Source: Epichloe hybrida (taxonomy: Eukaryota; Ascomycota; Sordariomycetes; Hypocreales; Clavicipitaceae). From it: a DNA stretch of 64,000 bases. The stretch covers positions 682,001 through 746,000 of the forward strand of contig JAFEKR010000026.1 of NCBI GenBank assembly GCA_019022495.1, given 5' to 3'. This document shows, one piece after another, positions 45,388 through 56,775 of the stretch (the stretch's first letter is position 1; the number at the start of each line of letters is the position of its first letter). Both the position numbers and the translations under genes were made by a program. The notes beneath the pieces are model-generated. The model did not search any database. It saw only the letters and a program-made list of their open reading frames with translations, and was not told the DNA's origin.

Positions 45388-47747
45388 ATGTATTCGCAAC
45401 ACGCCACCATGGCGCCTCAAAAACCGGAAACCTTCATGTTGAGCACAGAAGCCCAACAGGCTTTGCCGCACGATGCCCAGGTTGCGCTACAACAGGTTGA
45501 CAACTGTACGTCTTTTTTTTTATAGCTCTTGCACGATCCACCGTTTGCCTGGATATATTCTTGTGCGATTGGCTCTTTGTAATTGACTCTTTGGTGCTTT
45601 TGCAGTGAAATACTTCCTCATCTCTGCCCCGGTGGACTGGCAACCGGATCAGTACATTCGCCGCTTTTTGTTACCTACTGGCGAGTATGTGTCTTGCGTC
45701 CTCTGGAACAATCTCTTCCATATCTCGGGAACCGACATCGTGCGGTGTCTTTCGTTCCGATTTCAGGCTTTCGGTCGTCCCGTGAAGAACTCGAAGAAGT
45801 TCGAGGAAGGCATCTTCTCAGATCTGCGAAACCTAAAGTCCGGCACCGACGCCTCGCTGGAAGAACCCAAGAGCGGCTTCCTGGATTTCTTGTACAAGAA
45901 CAACTGCATTCGAACCCAGAAGAAGCAAAAAGTGTTTTACTGGTACAGCGTCCCCCATGACCGGCTGTTCCTCGACGCATTGGAGCGTGATCTGAAGCGA
46001 GAGAAGATGGGCCAGGAAGCAACCACTGTTGCCGTCAGCGAACCGGCACTGTCCTTCCAATACGACTCGTCGCAGTCCTTGTACGAGCAGCTCACCAAGA
46101 CCCAGCAAGCCAACTCGTCATCATTCAGTGCCCAGCAGTCTGCTTCTTTTCCTCAGAACCAGTCAACCTCACCCGTCATGCGAGCGATGGACTCGATGCC
46201 ACCACCCAGCATGATGCCTCAGAATATGGCGAACCCCATGACTGAGGCATTGGATCCCATGGCTTCCTATGACCACATGCCCATGGCTCCTGCTGTTCCA
46301 CAGCACGTCAAGAGAGAGCCCGACTTTGCCCGAGTTCAGTACAACCAAAACGGCATCCCAATCAACAATGGCCATCAGAGACATGCTTCCATGCCCACCT
46401 ACGGCTTGGAGTACTCCCCTGCCCCTTCCTTTGTCTCATCGCAGTACGAGGATTACAGCAACCGTGGCATCTCGTTCGAGCCAATCACTCCCCCACATCA
46501 GGCCATGGGAATGACGGGAGAACCAGCCTACATCGCAAATGAGGAGACTGGGCTGTACTCTGCCATCCCCGATCATCTGTCTGGAATGAGCGGTTTGAAC
46601 GGAATGGTCCAGTTACCGCCTTCCAACCTCGCCGGATCTCAGTTCACGCGATCGTACGGCACCAACAATGTATACTCGGTGATTGAAGGGTCGCCAACGT
46701 ACAAGCAACGGCGGCGTCGATCCTCCATACCGCCGTCCATTTCCGCGATCCCCGGTGCGCCCATACCCAATACTGCAGCCCATAGACCGTCGGATTTGAG
46801 ACGATCGGTTTCTGTCTCGGTTGGCCACCTGGCTGCTGAAGGCGAGGAGTCTGCCGACAACTCCCCCCCTGGCCTCTCTTACAGTGCGTCGGGGTTGTCT
46901 CTGGGCAGCCAACAACACAAGGACATGATGGACCTATCTCGGCACGGCACTCCGCTGTCCAACGTTGACGGAAGTGTAGCCTTGAATCCCATGGCACTTC
47001 AACAGAGCTTTGGAGAGGACATGTCCCATGACGGCTCTTTCAAGGACCACCGCCGAACCTTGTCCGGCCCAAACGGCGCGGTTCGACGCGCTCGCTCTGC
47101 TACCGTGATGGAATTGGGACCATATCCTCACAAGTCTCACTCGTGCCCGATTCCCACGTGCGGACGACTTTTCAAACGTCTCGAGCACCTTAAACGGTGA
47201 GAACTGCTCAACCTTCCTTGAACCGTACCGTTTTCCATGTTTCATGCAAGCTAATTGCTTCACAGACATGTCCGAACACATACGCAGGAGAAACCCTATA
47301 TCTGCCCCCACTGCAGCAAAGCATTCTCCAGATCTGACAACCTCGCACAGTATGGCTCCCAAGACGTCAAGTTCCCAGCGAATCCATTATCCATTCACAT
47401 TGCTGACCAACTTTTGCAGGCATAAGCGCACCCATAGTCGTGAAGATGGCGGCGAGGGATCGTTCAACCTGTCCGCCGAGGAAGAAGAGGAATACTCTGG
47501 CGAGGATCAATTGGGCTCTCTCGAGGAAGCCTCTCCATCATCCGAAGCAGCATATGTTCCCGGCTCCCTCAATAGTGCTGCGAACGAGGCCGCAACTTTA
47601 TCAAATAATGGCAACCCCTCCAACAGCAGCAGCAACAACAACAACAACAACATGGGCCAGACTCAGTCTTTCAACAGCTTGCAAACACTCAGCATGCCCA
47701 TGACCATCAGCCATCCGGCTACGATTAATGCCAGCGGCATGATGTGA
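45388..47747 (+). CDS. ste12: Ste12 transcription factor (homeodomain-like plus two C2H2 fingers)
   Basis: End-point regulator of the pheromone and invasive-growth MAPK pathways. Exons 45388-45505, 45606-47196, 47266-47349 and 47420-47747; 2121 bases, 706 residues. The STE DNA-binding domain occupies about residues 40-165 ([76 protein letters not shown]). A Gln/Pro/Ser-rich middle follows. Near the C-terminus lie two C2H2 fingers, [19 protein letters not shown] and [17 protein letters not shown], absent from yeast Ste12 but standard in filamentous fungi. Introns 2 and 3 fall inside the fingers, and exon 3 is a frame-neutral 84 bases. It ends in a Ser/Asn-rich tail. A 6.8-kb gene-free region lies upstream. 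Confidence 0.96.
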
Positions 47748-48279
47748 AGAAAGAGTCGCATTTTCTTCATGAAGACATTTTCCGGCGAAAATTTCCTAAT
47801 TAATTTTTTTATTTACGACATGTTCCGGGGCATCTAGATCAACTTCTTCTTTTCTGAACATGCGTTTCCCGAGTCATATTACTTCTGCTCTTTTTTTTTT
47901 TTTTCTGTTGGCAAAAACCTGGCCGATCCATGCCTTTTTTCTTTTTCCTCTTCAACTCTGTCGTGTCACCATTGCCATTCTACTTTTGAAACGTCTGAAA
48001 GGCGAAAAGGAGGAAACAGCTCATGAATGCTGTAGGGCTGTAGGGTGATGAAGCGGCACGTGGCGCCATTGTATATTTATTGTTTAAAGAATCAGAAGTT
48101 GCGGGAGATGAATAGCAGCTAGAATAGTCCTTTGCGAGATTTGGGATATAGTTGGCCGCAATGAGGATGTCTGAAATTATGAACAAACGAAGAGAGCGCT
48201 TCATGTGCATGTCTCGATGATTGAGGAACAGACGTGAAACTTATTGATCTAGTGCCACTAGTGAGCACCGCCTCCTCGT
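47748..48279. other. Convergent intergenic region
   Basis: About 530 bases between Ste12 and the FAF1-like gene, with T runs (47891-47904) and no supported ORF. Confidence 0.5.
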
Positions 48280-49343
48280 TCATCGTCGACCCTTGCGCCC
48301 AAATGCATCCCTCGATGCCTCAATACCACGAACATCCCTCTCACTGATGCGCAACTCAGCACCCTTGAGTCTTCCCACGCCAGGTCGATCAACACCTCCA
48401 CCATGTCCCCCCCTCTCCTTCCTCCTCTTCTTCTTCTTCCCCGTCTCTCTCTCCAGTATGATGCCATTTTCCTTGGCCTCTCTCCTCCGCTTCGCCTCTC
48501 GCGCCTCGGCAGCCGCCGCCATCCCCTTGCGCATATGCATCGGCATCTTTTCCTGCTTGTGGATCGACAGCTTGGAGCCCAGAGCCTGCACGCGCAGATC
48601 CGTGGCCTTTTGGCGCGTGCGACCTAGCGCAAAGGACTTTGGCTGTGCGACGTTGGAGGACACGGACGAGAGGGATTTGGCGGCGGCGGCGTGGGGGGCG
48701 ACGAGGTGCGACTCGGCGAGGAGTCGACGGAGTTCAAGGTCCTGTTTGAGTAGGGAGGGGGCGTCTTCGGGGACGGAGGGAGCGGCGGATGATGTGGAGG
48801 GTTCGGCTGCGGTGATTACGGCCACGGTTTGGTCGGGAGGTCGGGAGGACTTTTGGGGGAGTTAGTTCTGTAGTTGGTTCCTTTGTACTACCTTCTTTTC
48901 TGGAGAGAAAGAGAGGGTTACGAACCATGAAGGCTTTCGATTCTCGTCTTGTCATGGTGGTGGCCCTTGGGAGCTGGGGTTTCAAGTAATCTACCACCTC
49001 GATGGTGGGCGAGTCTTGCGCACAACACGTTAGTTTTTTTTTTTTTTTTTTTTTTTTTTCTAATCGTCCTGGGCAGCGATGTCTGGGGAGGGGAATCATT
49101 TTGCGCATTTCGCTCACCGTCGTCGCAGACACTGCGTTGGTCGTCTGCGTCCGAGAGCCCGTCCCATTCTGAATCTGAATCTTGATCTTGGGCCTCTGAG
49201 TCCTCGGCTTTGTCGGCGGGCGCTGACGGCTCGTCTGAGAGTGGCTGGAAGCGCGCTTCGAAGTGTCGACGGAGGAGGTCGTTGGCGTCGAGATCCGGCG
49301 TCGCTGGCTCGGAGGGAACTTTGCGCTTGCCCAGGACGGTCAT
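48280..49343 (-). CDS. FAF1/FSAF1-like small-subunit ribosome assembly factor
   Basis: Probable nucleolar factor for 40S pre-ribosome assembly. Exons 49343-49118, 49014-48926 and 48849-48280; 885 bases, 294 residues. The N-terminus (MTVLGKRK, then DLLRRHFEARFQPL) and an acidic stretch are followed by EVVDYLKPQLPR in exon 2. The C-terminal half is basic and helical: LELRRLLAESHLV, PKSFALGRTRQKATDLRVQ, MPMHMRKGMAAAAEAREAKR, KENGIILERE, then a Lys/Arg-rich nuclear/nucleolar signal and VGRLKGAELRISERDV. This order fits my memory of fungal Faf1 and human C1orf131; the assignment is from memory, so moderate confidence. Intron 1 carries a very long A run just before its branch point. Confidence 0.72.
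49034..49059 (+). repeat. 26-base poly-T run within intron 1 of the FAF1-like gene
   Basis: On the coding (minus) strand this is an A26 tract lying directly before the branch-point word CTAAC and about 20 bases before the CAAG acceptor. It fills about a quarter of the 103-base intron. Confidence 0.9.
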
Positions 49344-49753
49344 TGTGGTTTCCGTGTCTCTGTCTCTTGGGACTTGGGCGGGCGGAAAGTTGCTGGATTG
49401 GGAGGTTTCTGGGGATTTTTTTATTTTTTTTTGGGGGAGCGCCCTGGTGGCTGGGTGGAAGAAGAAGGGGGAAGCTGAGACGTACTTTACGGGATATGTC
49501 ATCTATGCGTCGCGACATGAAGATGGCGGGGATGTGGGACAAAGCAGGATAATTTCTGATGGATAAATCATTGTTTGATTATGTGTGTATTGTACAGTTC
49601 CAGGAATACTGTGTCCTGTCTCGGTCGACCTGGGTTGGCGCGAGCATGACCGCCAAAACTCTTGCTCATGGTATCTTTACCGCCCTTGGATAAAAAAAAC
49701 CAACCAAAAAAAAAAGCCAATGCAATGCAGACGCCGTGATTTTTAAGATGCAA
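49344..49753. other. Intergenic region between two minus-strand genes
   Basis: About 410 bases holding the FAF1-like promoter and the Swc5 3' UTR. No supported ORF. Confidence 0.5.
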
Positions 49754-50815
49754 TCATACTCTCGTAGACATTCGAGCCCTTCTGGCGTCGTCGTCCCGAA
49801 CAGCCTCGCTTCTCGCCAGGAAATCCTGCCGCGCAGCATATGAATCCTTCGATTTGCTTGCCAGCTCCAACTCGTCCTTGATGCCCTCCTTGTCCACGTA
49901 CCCGGCCCAGTCCATTCTGCTCTTCTCCACCGTGTTCAGCTTCTTTGCCTGCGCCTCCTTGCCGGCCTGGATTCTCGCGGCGAGACCAAGGTTGAGATCC
50001 TTGCGTCCCGGTCCGTTGTCAAGAATGGGCTCGAATGCAGACCGGAAGGCCTTCCTGGTAGCCCGCTTCGTGGGTGAGACGTCTGCACCAGCGGAAGCTT
50101 CCCCTTCTTGAGATGCGAGATATAGCTTGGCTTCTGCCGAATCCCGGGCCACGACCTTCTCTTCCGTGTGCACTCGTCCGGCGAAGTTGTATGTTCGCTT
50201 GATACGAATGGTGTCTGGTTGCGCGAGATCAGCAGACGTACTTGCGACGTTTTTTTCGGTTGCATCTTCTTCGGCCGTGGCCTCGTGATTTGCCTCGATC
50301 GCTGCCGAATCATTGCTGGGCTTGGCTGGCTCTCCGGACAGCATCTGCGCCCAAACGGCGTCCACGTCAATCGTGACGGGCTCATTGTCAACGACGTATT
50401 TGCGTTCTTCCTTTCTATTGCAGCCATGTCAGACCGTCATGTTTGATGATGATGAGAGAGCGAGGAAGCTTGGAAAAGTTACTTACTCTGCTGCGCGCTG
50501 CGCGCGCGTCTTGACTAATCCGCCCTCGCCACCCTCTTCATCATCCACATGCTGTCCTTTGGCATGGGCTCTTTTTCGCCTCTTCTGTCCCTTGGCGATG
50601 ATCGCCTCGTCTCCTGAGTTGTCGTAGCCATCGTCCTTGTCCTTGCTGTCTGCTATTGTCTCTGTGCATTTTCGTTTCGACGGGCCATGTGTAGTGGCGT
50701 CTTCGGATTCAGACTCGTCGGACGCGGGCTCCGGTGCGGCATCAGGGGCAAAGTCTGAGTCCTCGGAGGAAGCATACTGCTCATCTTCGGCCTCTAGTGA
50801 AGGATGGGGGGGCAT
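49754..50815 (-). CDS. swc5: Swc5, SWR1 chromatin-remodelling complex subunit (BCNT domain)
   Basis: Subunit of the SWR1 complex, which exchanges H2A-H2B for H2A.Z-H2B in nucleosomes. Exons 50815-50487 and 50414-49754 (GTAAGT donor, AATAG acceptor); 990 bases, 329 residues. The N-terminus is very acidic (DEQYASSEDSDFAPD, then SDESESED), the histone-binding tail known in Swc5, followed by a basic nuclear signal (GQKRRKR). Exon 2 has VDAVWAQM and IRIKRTYNFAGRVHTEEKVV. The C-terminal BCNT domain reads KSRMDWAGYVDKEGIKDEL then KDSYAARQDFLARSE, the family's diagnostic block. Start ATG 50815 (MPPHPSLEAEDEQ) gives the expected acidic tip. Confidence 0.93.
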
Positions 50816-51917
50816 ATCCGGTGTTGCAGTTGCGCTAAACGACCCTGGTGGTGATGAGGAAGAAACAAGAATCCATCTTTTGCTAAGGCGATGGACCTGT
50901 GATTTGCGCAGCCAATCATGGCTCCCGAGCTTCCTGGGTACGTACCTTCTGCCTACTTGGGACTGCAAAAACGCATCGCAATTTTAATAGTGAGCGGCAG
51001 CTTGTATTCTGACAAGAAGCAGCACGTGAGTAGACTTCTCATCGATTTCATTACAAAGAACTCCAGCGAAGCTTCACACCCTGCGTGGGGTCATAGTGCA
51101 TTGCTGGCCCGGAACTCCCGGGAAGTCGGGCAATCCGTGAAGCGGTGACTATGTATTTGCGGCGGCTCTTATGAAATCTCGTCACAAGTCCGACAGACTT
51201 GACATGCTTCTTCACCGGGTTCATCGGCCGCTGGCCCAGTCTACGTCGAAACCAGTCAGCCTTGCAGTGTTTTGGGGTTGCAACGCTAATAAGCCTCGCG
51301 AGCCATCAAAGGCTTCGTCTATGACAGGACACTGCCGGGAGTAAACACAGCTGTCGGTCTTGTGACAAGACGGGCAGTGGTGTTGAACTGCGAAGCACAT
51401 TGTATATCGATGGTACGAATCGTGGTATCGCACCAGGACAGGGGGGGTGATGGCCGATTGTACGGATTACATGTAGAGCGATGAAAGAAAACACCGCCTT
51501 TTCGGCGTCCGATAATAGAACAAGGTTCACAGAAAATTCTGGACTAGATGCGGTCAATGCCCAACATCTGATGATACTGCTGGAAAGACAGGCTCGGCGC
51601 ATATGTATACCTGGACAACAGACTCGCGATAGATCGGAACGCTGCTAGTCTGGAACCTGGTTACGCTGCCTTTTTTTTGGCCCTTTCTTGATGGAATACA
51701 GGTGTAGAAGCAGCTTCTGACGTGACCAACTTCCCATATCGTCAGGTTCCCGAGATGACGTTTTCATCAGAGCAAGTGGCAATCATTGGGTTGCGCAGAT
51801 GGGAAAAGTAGGAGACGAGGGCCGAGATAAGATGGGAGCTCTTTCGAATATAAATAGGACGAAATGGTGCGTCAGAATTCACGAGAAACGATCAACAGAG
51901 GTAGTCCTCCAAACAAA
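50816..51917. other. Intergenic region with a TATA box before a protease relic
   Basis: About 1.1 kb. A good TATA sequence (TATAAATA, about 51849-51856) sits about 65 bases before the first ATG of the protease relic, so it looks like a fossil promoter. No intact gene is visible. Confidence 0.5.
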
Positions 51918-52505
51918 ATGCTTCAACTTGTTTCATTCTCCTCCCATCTCCATCATACGGACCTTTTTTTCATTCCTCATCTCCCTCGTGGTGGCTAGCA
52001 ATTTTGCTACCACCGCACCAACTACCCACAACGGTGCCTTTTCCATCCCAGCAAAGCACAACGGCAACTTCAAGCACAATGGGCCGGTGGACTTGGTCAA
52101 GGCTTATCAAAAGTTCAACGAGCCTGTATCTGCAGATGTTGCGAATGCCATCCACCGCCAAAAGCACATGAGAGCCACTGGCTCGGCTATAACCACTCCC
52201 AAGCAAGATGACAGCGAGTACTCGACTCCGGTCCAGGTTGGCACGCCTGTCCAGACTCTTCACTTGAGCTTTGACGCTGGTTCTAGTGAATTGTGGGTGT
52301 TTAGCACCGAGACTTCCTCCCAATGAAGTCAATGGCCATACGCTTAACAATCCCGACAAGGGCTCTTCTGCCAAACTTCTTAGCGGCCAGAGCTGGAGTA
52401 TCACGTATGGTATCCAGAGCAGCTCAAGCAAAAATGGTCTTTAGCGATGTTGTCACCGTCGGCGGCTTGACTGTGAAGAGCCAGGCTGTCGAGGCGCAGA
52501 GCAGG
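51918..52505 (+). pseudogene. Aspartic protease (A1 family) pseudogene, 5' part only
   Basis: A broken secreted pepsin-like protease. The first ATG (51918) begins a hydrophobic leader, but the frame must shift to reach the propeptide ([26 protein letters not shown]) and the mature N-terminus ([13 protein letters not shown]). The first catalytic motif reads [12 protein letters not shown]: the DTG triad is DAG, a missing key residue. A stop from a one-base shift at 52324-52326 and a second shift near 52440 separate later recognisable blocks (VNGHTLNNPDKGSSAKLLSG, then SDVVTVGGLTVKSQAVEAQS). The homology ends there, about 40% into a normal protease, where P450 sequence begins. It is certainly non-functional. 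Confidence 0.85.
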
Positions 52506-53165
52506 TGTCTGTGTAGTTCTCAATGCCGGTCAGATCCAACGACCGCGAGGCAGACATTGTTCACCAAACTTTTCAAGGCCAAGGGAGACGAGAAGATAGG
52601 CTTCGAGCCTTGCCTCGAGACTTTATGGGAAAGGAATTACGAGAGCTGGCCTTGCTAAACCAAGCGATCAAAGAGACGCTTCGACTGTGCTCATCAATAC
52701 TGGCAGCACTCCCAAGATCAGTTCCATCCGACGGGGCAGAAGTCGCAGGTTACTTCCTCCGCGAGGGCACCACTGTTAGCACGCAGGCATATACACTACA
52801 TCGTGACCCGGAAATATTCGAGAACCCATGTGAGTTCGACCCTCACCGATGAGCGAATCTAACAAAGGCCATGGAAGACGCATTCAGGCATGCCCTTTGG
52901 CCGTGGCACAAGAGGTAAGTCCATCGTGGCGTGGACAGTGACAGTACGCGACTCGGTTTGCCAATGAATAAAAGACCACAGTATGCATCGGAGTGTATTT
53001 TGGCTGACATCGGATTCCGGCTAGCCGCTGCACAATTCTGCTGGAGATTCCCACCGCGCATATATCTACTCGTGAAGGAATGTCGGACGAGGATATGGAG
53101 GAATTGGATCATTTCTTGATGTCGCCCAAGGGTAAGCGATGTCTCATTGAGACGGAGAAATTCAT
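52506..53165 (+). pseudogene. Cytochrome P450 pseudogene, 3' part only
   Basis: Begins abruptly at the I-helix (VVLNAG then SDPTTAR, with a one-base shift between them) and runs to the C-terminus. Visible parts: K-helix NQAIKETLRL (ExxR intact), PRSVPSDGAEVAGYFL, HRDPEIFENPCEFDPHR, FGRGTRG, an intron-like GTAAGT...CACAG at 52916-52979, then the heme-ligand stretch VCIGV. After this the frame breaks at least twice (ADIGFRLAAAQF; SDEDMEELDHFLMSPKGKRC). The first half of the P450 is absent. Such P450s belong to fungal secondary or xenobiotic metabolism; the subfamily cannot be assigned. It lies 194 bases before the WDR70-like gene. Confidence 0.85.
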
Positions 53166-53358
53166 GGTGGAGTGGTTTGCGATTACGGATTATACCCCAT
53201 GGGTCTGGTATAGCACAAGGTCGACATCTCCACGTGACTTGTCATCATCGTCCCAGAGACTTCATTTCCACGATCCTGCAAAGTTTTAATTTCCAATTTC
53301 ACCATCAAGCATCATCAGGCCATCGATCGGAGTGCGAAAATCCAGCGAAACCGAATTC

Positions 53359-55113
53359 ATGTCGAGCGTCGAGGATTTCGAAGTCGAGGCTCCGGATCTG
53401 GCCGAAGATGACCCCATGAGATCTTTCCTCCCAGCTTCATTCGGGAAGAAGTCCAAGGAAGCGAATATTGCAGCCCAAATTGACCGGAGCAGAAGGGCGG
53501 TGGACCATTCGGCGGCGACCACTGCGACCGAGGTCAAAAGGTTGGCCGAGGACAACCTGGGAGCAGATAGCTCTTCTAGTGACGGCGCCGATAGCGACGG
53601 CGACTCGGACGACTCGGACGACTCGGACGATTATCCGGTGTCTCACGAACTCGTCCTGAAAACGCACAGTCGCGCGGTAACAACACTATCTTTGGATCCA
53701 GCGGGCGGACGACTTCTGACCGCCTCCTTGGATTGCAAGGTGAACTTGCACGACTTTGCGTCCATGACACCGTCCACTCTTCGAGCATTCAAAACTGTTG
53801 ATCCGTCTGAGACAAAGCGATCTGCGGCAACCGCTGAATCCCATCCGATCCACCATGTAGAATTCAATCCACTCTCTGGAGGAGTCTTTTTGTGTATTGC
53901 CGCGCTCCCGCAAGCCAGGATCATGTCCCGGGATGGTCAGATCCTGACAGAGTTCGTCAAAGGTGACATGTACCTCAGAGACATGAATAATACCAAAGGT
54001 CACATTTCAGAAATCACGACTGGGGCATGGCATCCTACGGACAAGAATCTTTGCGTCACAGCCGGTACCGATAGCACCTTACGAATCTGGGATATCAACA
54101 ACAAGCGATCACAAAAAGAGGTGGTTGTGTTCAAGTCAAAGGCTGCTGGGTCGGCCGGCAGGACGAAGATGACGGCGGTCGCATGGGGCACTCCTTCGCG
54201 AGGCGGGAACAACGTGCTGGTCAGCGCCGCGCTTGACGGAAGTCTTGTCATGTATGGCGGCAATGGCCCATTTGCGAGACCAGCTGGCGAAATCCGCGAT
54301 GCACACCAGCCACAGACGTGGACTGGTGGCATCGACATCTCGTCCGATGGTCGCATGGTTGTCACTCGGGGCGGGGATGATTTCATTAAACTGTGGGACA
54401 CCAGGAAGTTCACGAAACCTCTAGTCAGCGTTTCCCACAAATCTACATCAGATCATTACCCAACAAGCAATATTCGTTACTCGCCAAACTCCACAAGCAT
54501 CATCACCGGCTCGGAGACGGGACATTTGCACATACTGAATCCAGGAAACCTTCGGCCTGAGCACATCACGCCCATCACATCAGGTTCAGCCTTGATCACT
54601 GTGAATTGGCACCCCAAAATTAACCAGATTGTCACAGGTTCAGCCAATGCCGAAGCCCACGTCCTTTACAGCCCAACCAAGTCGAGCCGTGGTGCGGTGG
54701 AAGTCATGTCTCGGGCACCGAAGAAACGTCATATTGATGATGACCCAGGCCGAACCACGGACCAGGGTATCGGCATGTCGGGTGACTCAATCATGACGCC
54801 CGGTGCCACGACTGGCCCTCGAAAGTCTGGCGTAACAGGAACCGGTCGGTCCAAAGACCCGCGCCGCCCTCACATCCCACAGCAGACGCCTTTCCAGAAG
54901 AACCAGCCGGATGAAAAACATTTGGCCGAAAACATCCCGCTCGCTCGCATGCTGCATGAAGATCCTCGCGAGGCGCTACTGAAATATGCCGAAAAGGCTC
55001 AGAATGACCCGATTTTCACCAAGGCTTGGAGCAAAACGCAACCCAAGACACAATATGCAGACCTTAGCGACGATGAAGAAGATGGGCCCGAAAATAAGAA
55101 GACTAAAAGGTGA
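53359..55113 (+). CDS. WDR70-like WD40 repeat protein
   Basis: Single-exon gene, 584 residues; ATG 53359 is the first in frame. The order is an acidic N-terminus with a SDGDSDDSDDSDD stretch made by a GACTCG repeat, then at least six WD repeats (LKTHSRAVTTLSLDPAGGRLLTA, DCKVNLHDF, GTDSTLRIWDI, LDGSLVMYGG, GGDDFIKLWDTR, GSETGHLHIL), and a C-terminal tail with RRPHIPQQTPFQKNQPDE and a terminal basic signal. This architecture and the RD-in-KFVKGDMYLRDMNNTKGHI block match WDR70. In fission yeast and human cells WDR70 is reported to act with CRL4 in H2B ubiquitination during DNA-end resection; that role here is by homology only. Confidence 0.85.
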   Translation: MSSVEDFEVEAPDLAEDDPMRSFLPASFGKKSKEANIAAQIDRSRRAVDHSAATTATEVKRLAEDNLGADSSSSDGADSDGDSDDSDDSDDYPVSHELVLKTHSRAVTTLSLDPAGGRLLTASLDCKVNLHDFASMTPSTLRAFKTVDPSETKRSAATAESHPIHHVEFNPLSGGVFLCIAALPQARIMSRDGQILTEFVKGDMYLRDMNNTKGHISEITTGAWHPTDKNLCVTAGTDSTLRIWDINNKRSQKEVVVFKSKAAGSAGRTKMTAVAWGTPSRGGNNVLVSAALDGSLVMYGGNGPFARPAGEIRDAHQPQTWTGGIDISSDGRMVVTRGGDDFIKLWDTRKFTKPLVSVSHKSTSDHYPTSNIRYSPNSTSIITGSETGHLHILNPGNLRPEHITPITSGSALITVNWHPKINQIVTGSANAEAHVLYSPTKSSRGAVEVMSRAPKKRHIDDDPGRTTDQGIGMSGDSIMTPGATTGPRKSGVTGTGRSKDPRRPHIPQQTPFQKNQPDEKHLAENIPLARMLHEDPREALLKYAEKAQNDPIFTKAWSKTQPKTQYADLSDDEEDGPENKKTKR

Positions 55114-56428
55114 AAATCCTACAATTTTTTGGGGGGTTCAATTGACCAGATTCAACACATGATGAATGTGTGTACCAGACATCACCGCCGTCCGCGCCGC
55201 GCCGCCGCCGTAATCAAGGGGGCCCACATGCCTCTGGCTTGGCTGATCGATAATAATAGCTGCCGGGCCGCAATTTTCGGCCAAGACAATTCCCTTTCAT
55301 ATCACTAAGCATGGTTTGGTAGGCCAGCCTCAGTCGTAGTAGACTTGACGCCAGTTGGATCTCCAACGGAAAGCTATTGACGTTCCGCGACCCAATATTA
55401 GCTCCTAGTTTCTCCAGCCCCTCATGGAAGCTGGGATCAAAAGTAGTTCCATACGTGCCCGGGCGTTTACAGCAATACCTTTTTAAAAAAAAAAAAAAAG
55501 GAAAAACAAAGGAAAAAAAAACCCCCCCCATAGCTTGCCTGGTGCAGTGGAAAGCAGATACATAATTACCTAATACGATCACGAAATGAAGTTGTTCTCT
55601 GGCTAGGACAAACACGTGACTGCCCACCGCAGGCCGAAAGCGCCAATCGTTTGCAGTCGTTTGCAGCCGCCTGGAGCCTGGGACTCTGCCTGCGCAGGTG
55701 CCGTGCTGAGATGTACCGTGGCCATGCGTCCAGAGCCCGCACCAGCCGTCACGCTCAATCTTGTCCGTTGTGTCTTCACCACTCCCCCATCATCAAGCAG
55801 CGAGGAAGCGCGCGCGCATTCCGAAAAATCGCCAGGTCCCCTCGCAAACCATCGGCAACCATCTCCAAGCCTCGCCATCTTGGTGTTGCACGCGATTCCC
55901 ACGCATCATACGCTCGAGGCACCTGCCCCGACGCGCCGCGTCACCGCTTTCACACTTTTTCCACTCCCTCCTCGTCTCCCGGCCTCACGCCTGCGAGTTT
56001 GCCAGTTTTTTTCCCTTTTGCCCATTTCCGCCCTTCCCCCGCCACGCCTCGCCGGCCGACTTGCAGCCCATCCGCTGGCCAGCAGCGCGGCTGTAGCTTG
56101 TATCAATCCATACTCGACGCGCCTCCACGACGTCACGACGTCACGAAGTGTGCACCCTTTCTTTGACGGCTCGCTGTCCTGCGCAACGCTCCATTGATTG
56201 AGCCTTGACGCGACTGTGGCCTCGTTCGCATTACGCCTTCGTCTTTAGTCATTACTCCCTTTCTGGCCATCCGGCGCCGTACGAGTGAGTGTCAGTTGTG
56301 CCCGCGTTACGCCTTTCGACACAGGAAAAAGCGATTATCATCGTCATGCACCATCAATAAGCGACAACAACCATTATTTGCTCATTGGCGTGTGTATTCT
56401 GGTACAAACATCGAACACAACAACCATC
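55114..56428. other. Intergenic region with homopolymers and the remodeller leader
   Basis: About 1.3 kb. It has an A14-A15 run at 55486-55499 beside A and C runs (55513-55528), a GCC repeat at 55195-55211, and a C-rich leader with a TGACG word pair at 56131-56143. The ORFs here overlap in three frames and show no domain. Confidence 0.5.
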
Positions 56429-56736
56429 ATGGCGTCGGTGCAATCATCGCCTGCGGTGCAACACCCCGGCGCGCCAGTGCCTGCCGGCGCAACCAAGCAA
56501 CAAGCCGAGGAAGTGTTCAAGGTATGTATTCGCGTGCGGGATGGAGTTCTGCTGCTCATCTAGATGCACAGACGACACCTTCCCTGAGGAGATGGCTAAC
56601 AATGGCGTTTGTAGAAGCTGAAGCAGATGAAGGACCAAGGTATTCCCAGTACGGATCCGGAATACATCAAGGCCTCTCACTTTTTGTACAACTTTCAACA
56701 ACAACACAACATGCGCAAGAACCATCAATCATTCAT

Positions 56737-56775
<39 letters not shown>

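Noticed and set aside
52523..52852. P450-like ORF as a functional gene
   Set aside because: It contains a real K-helix and meander but lacks the N-terminal half and is frameshifted on both sides; recorded as pseudogene.
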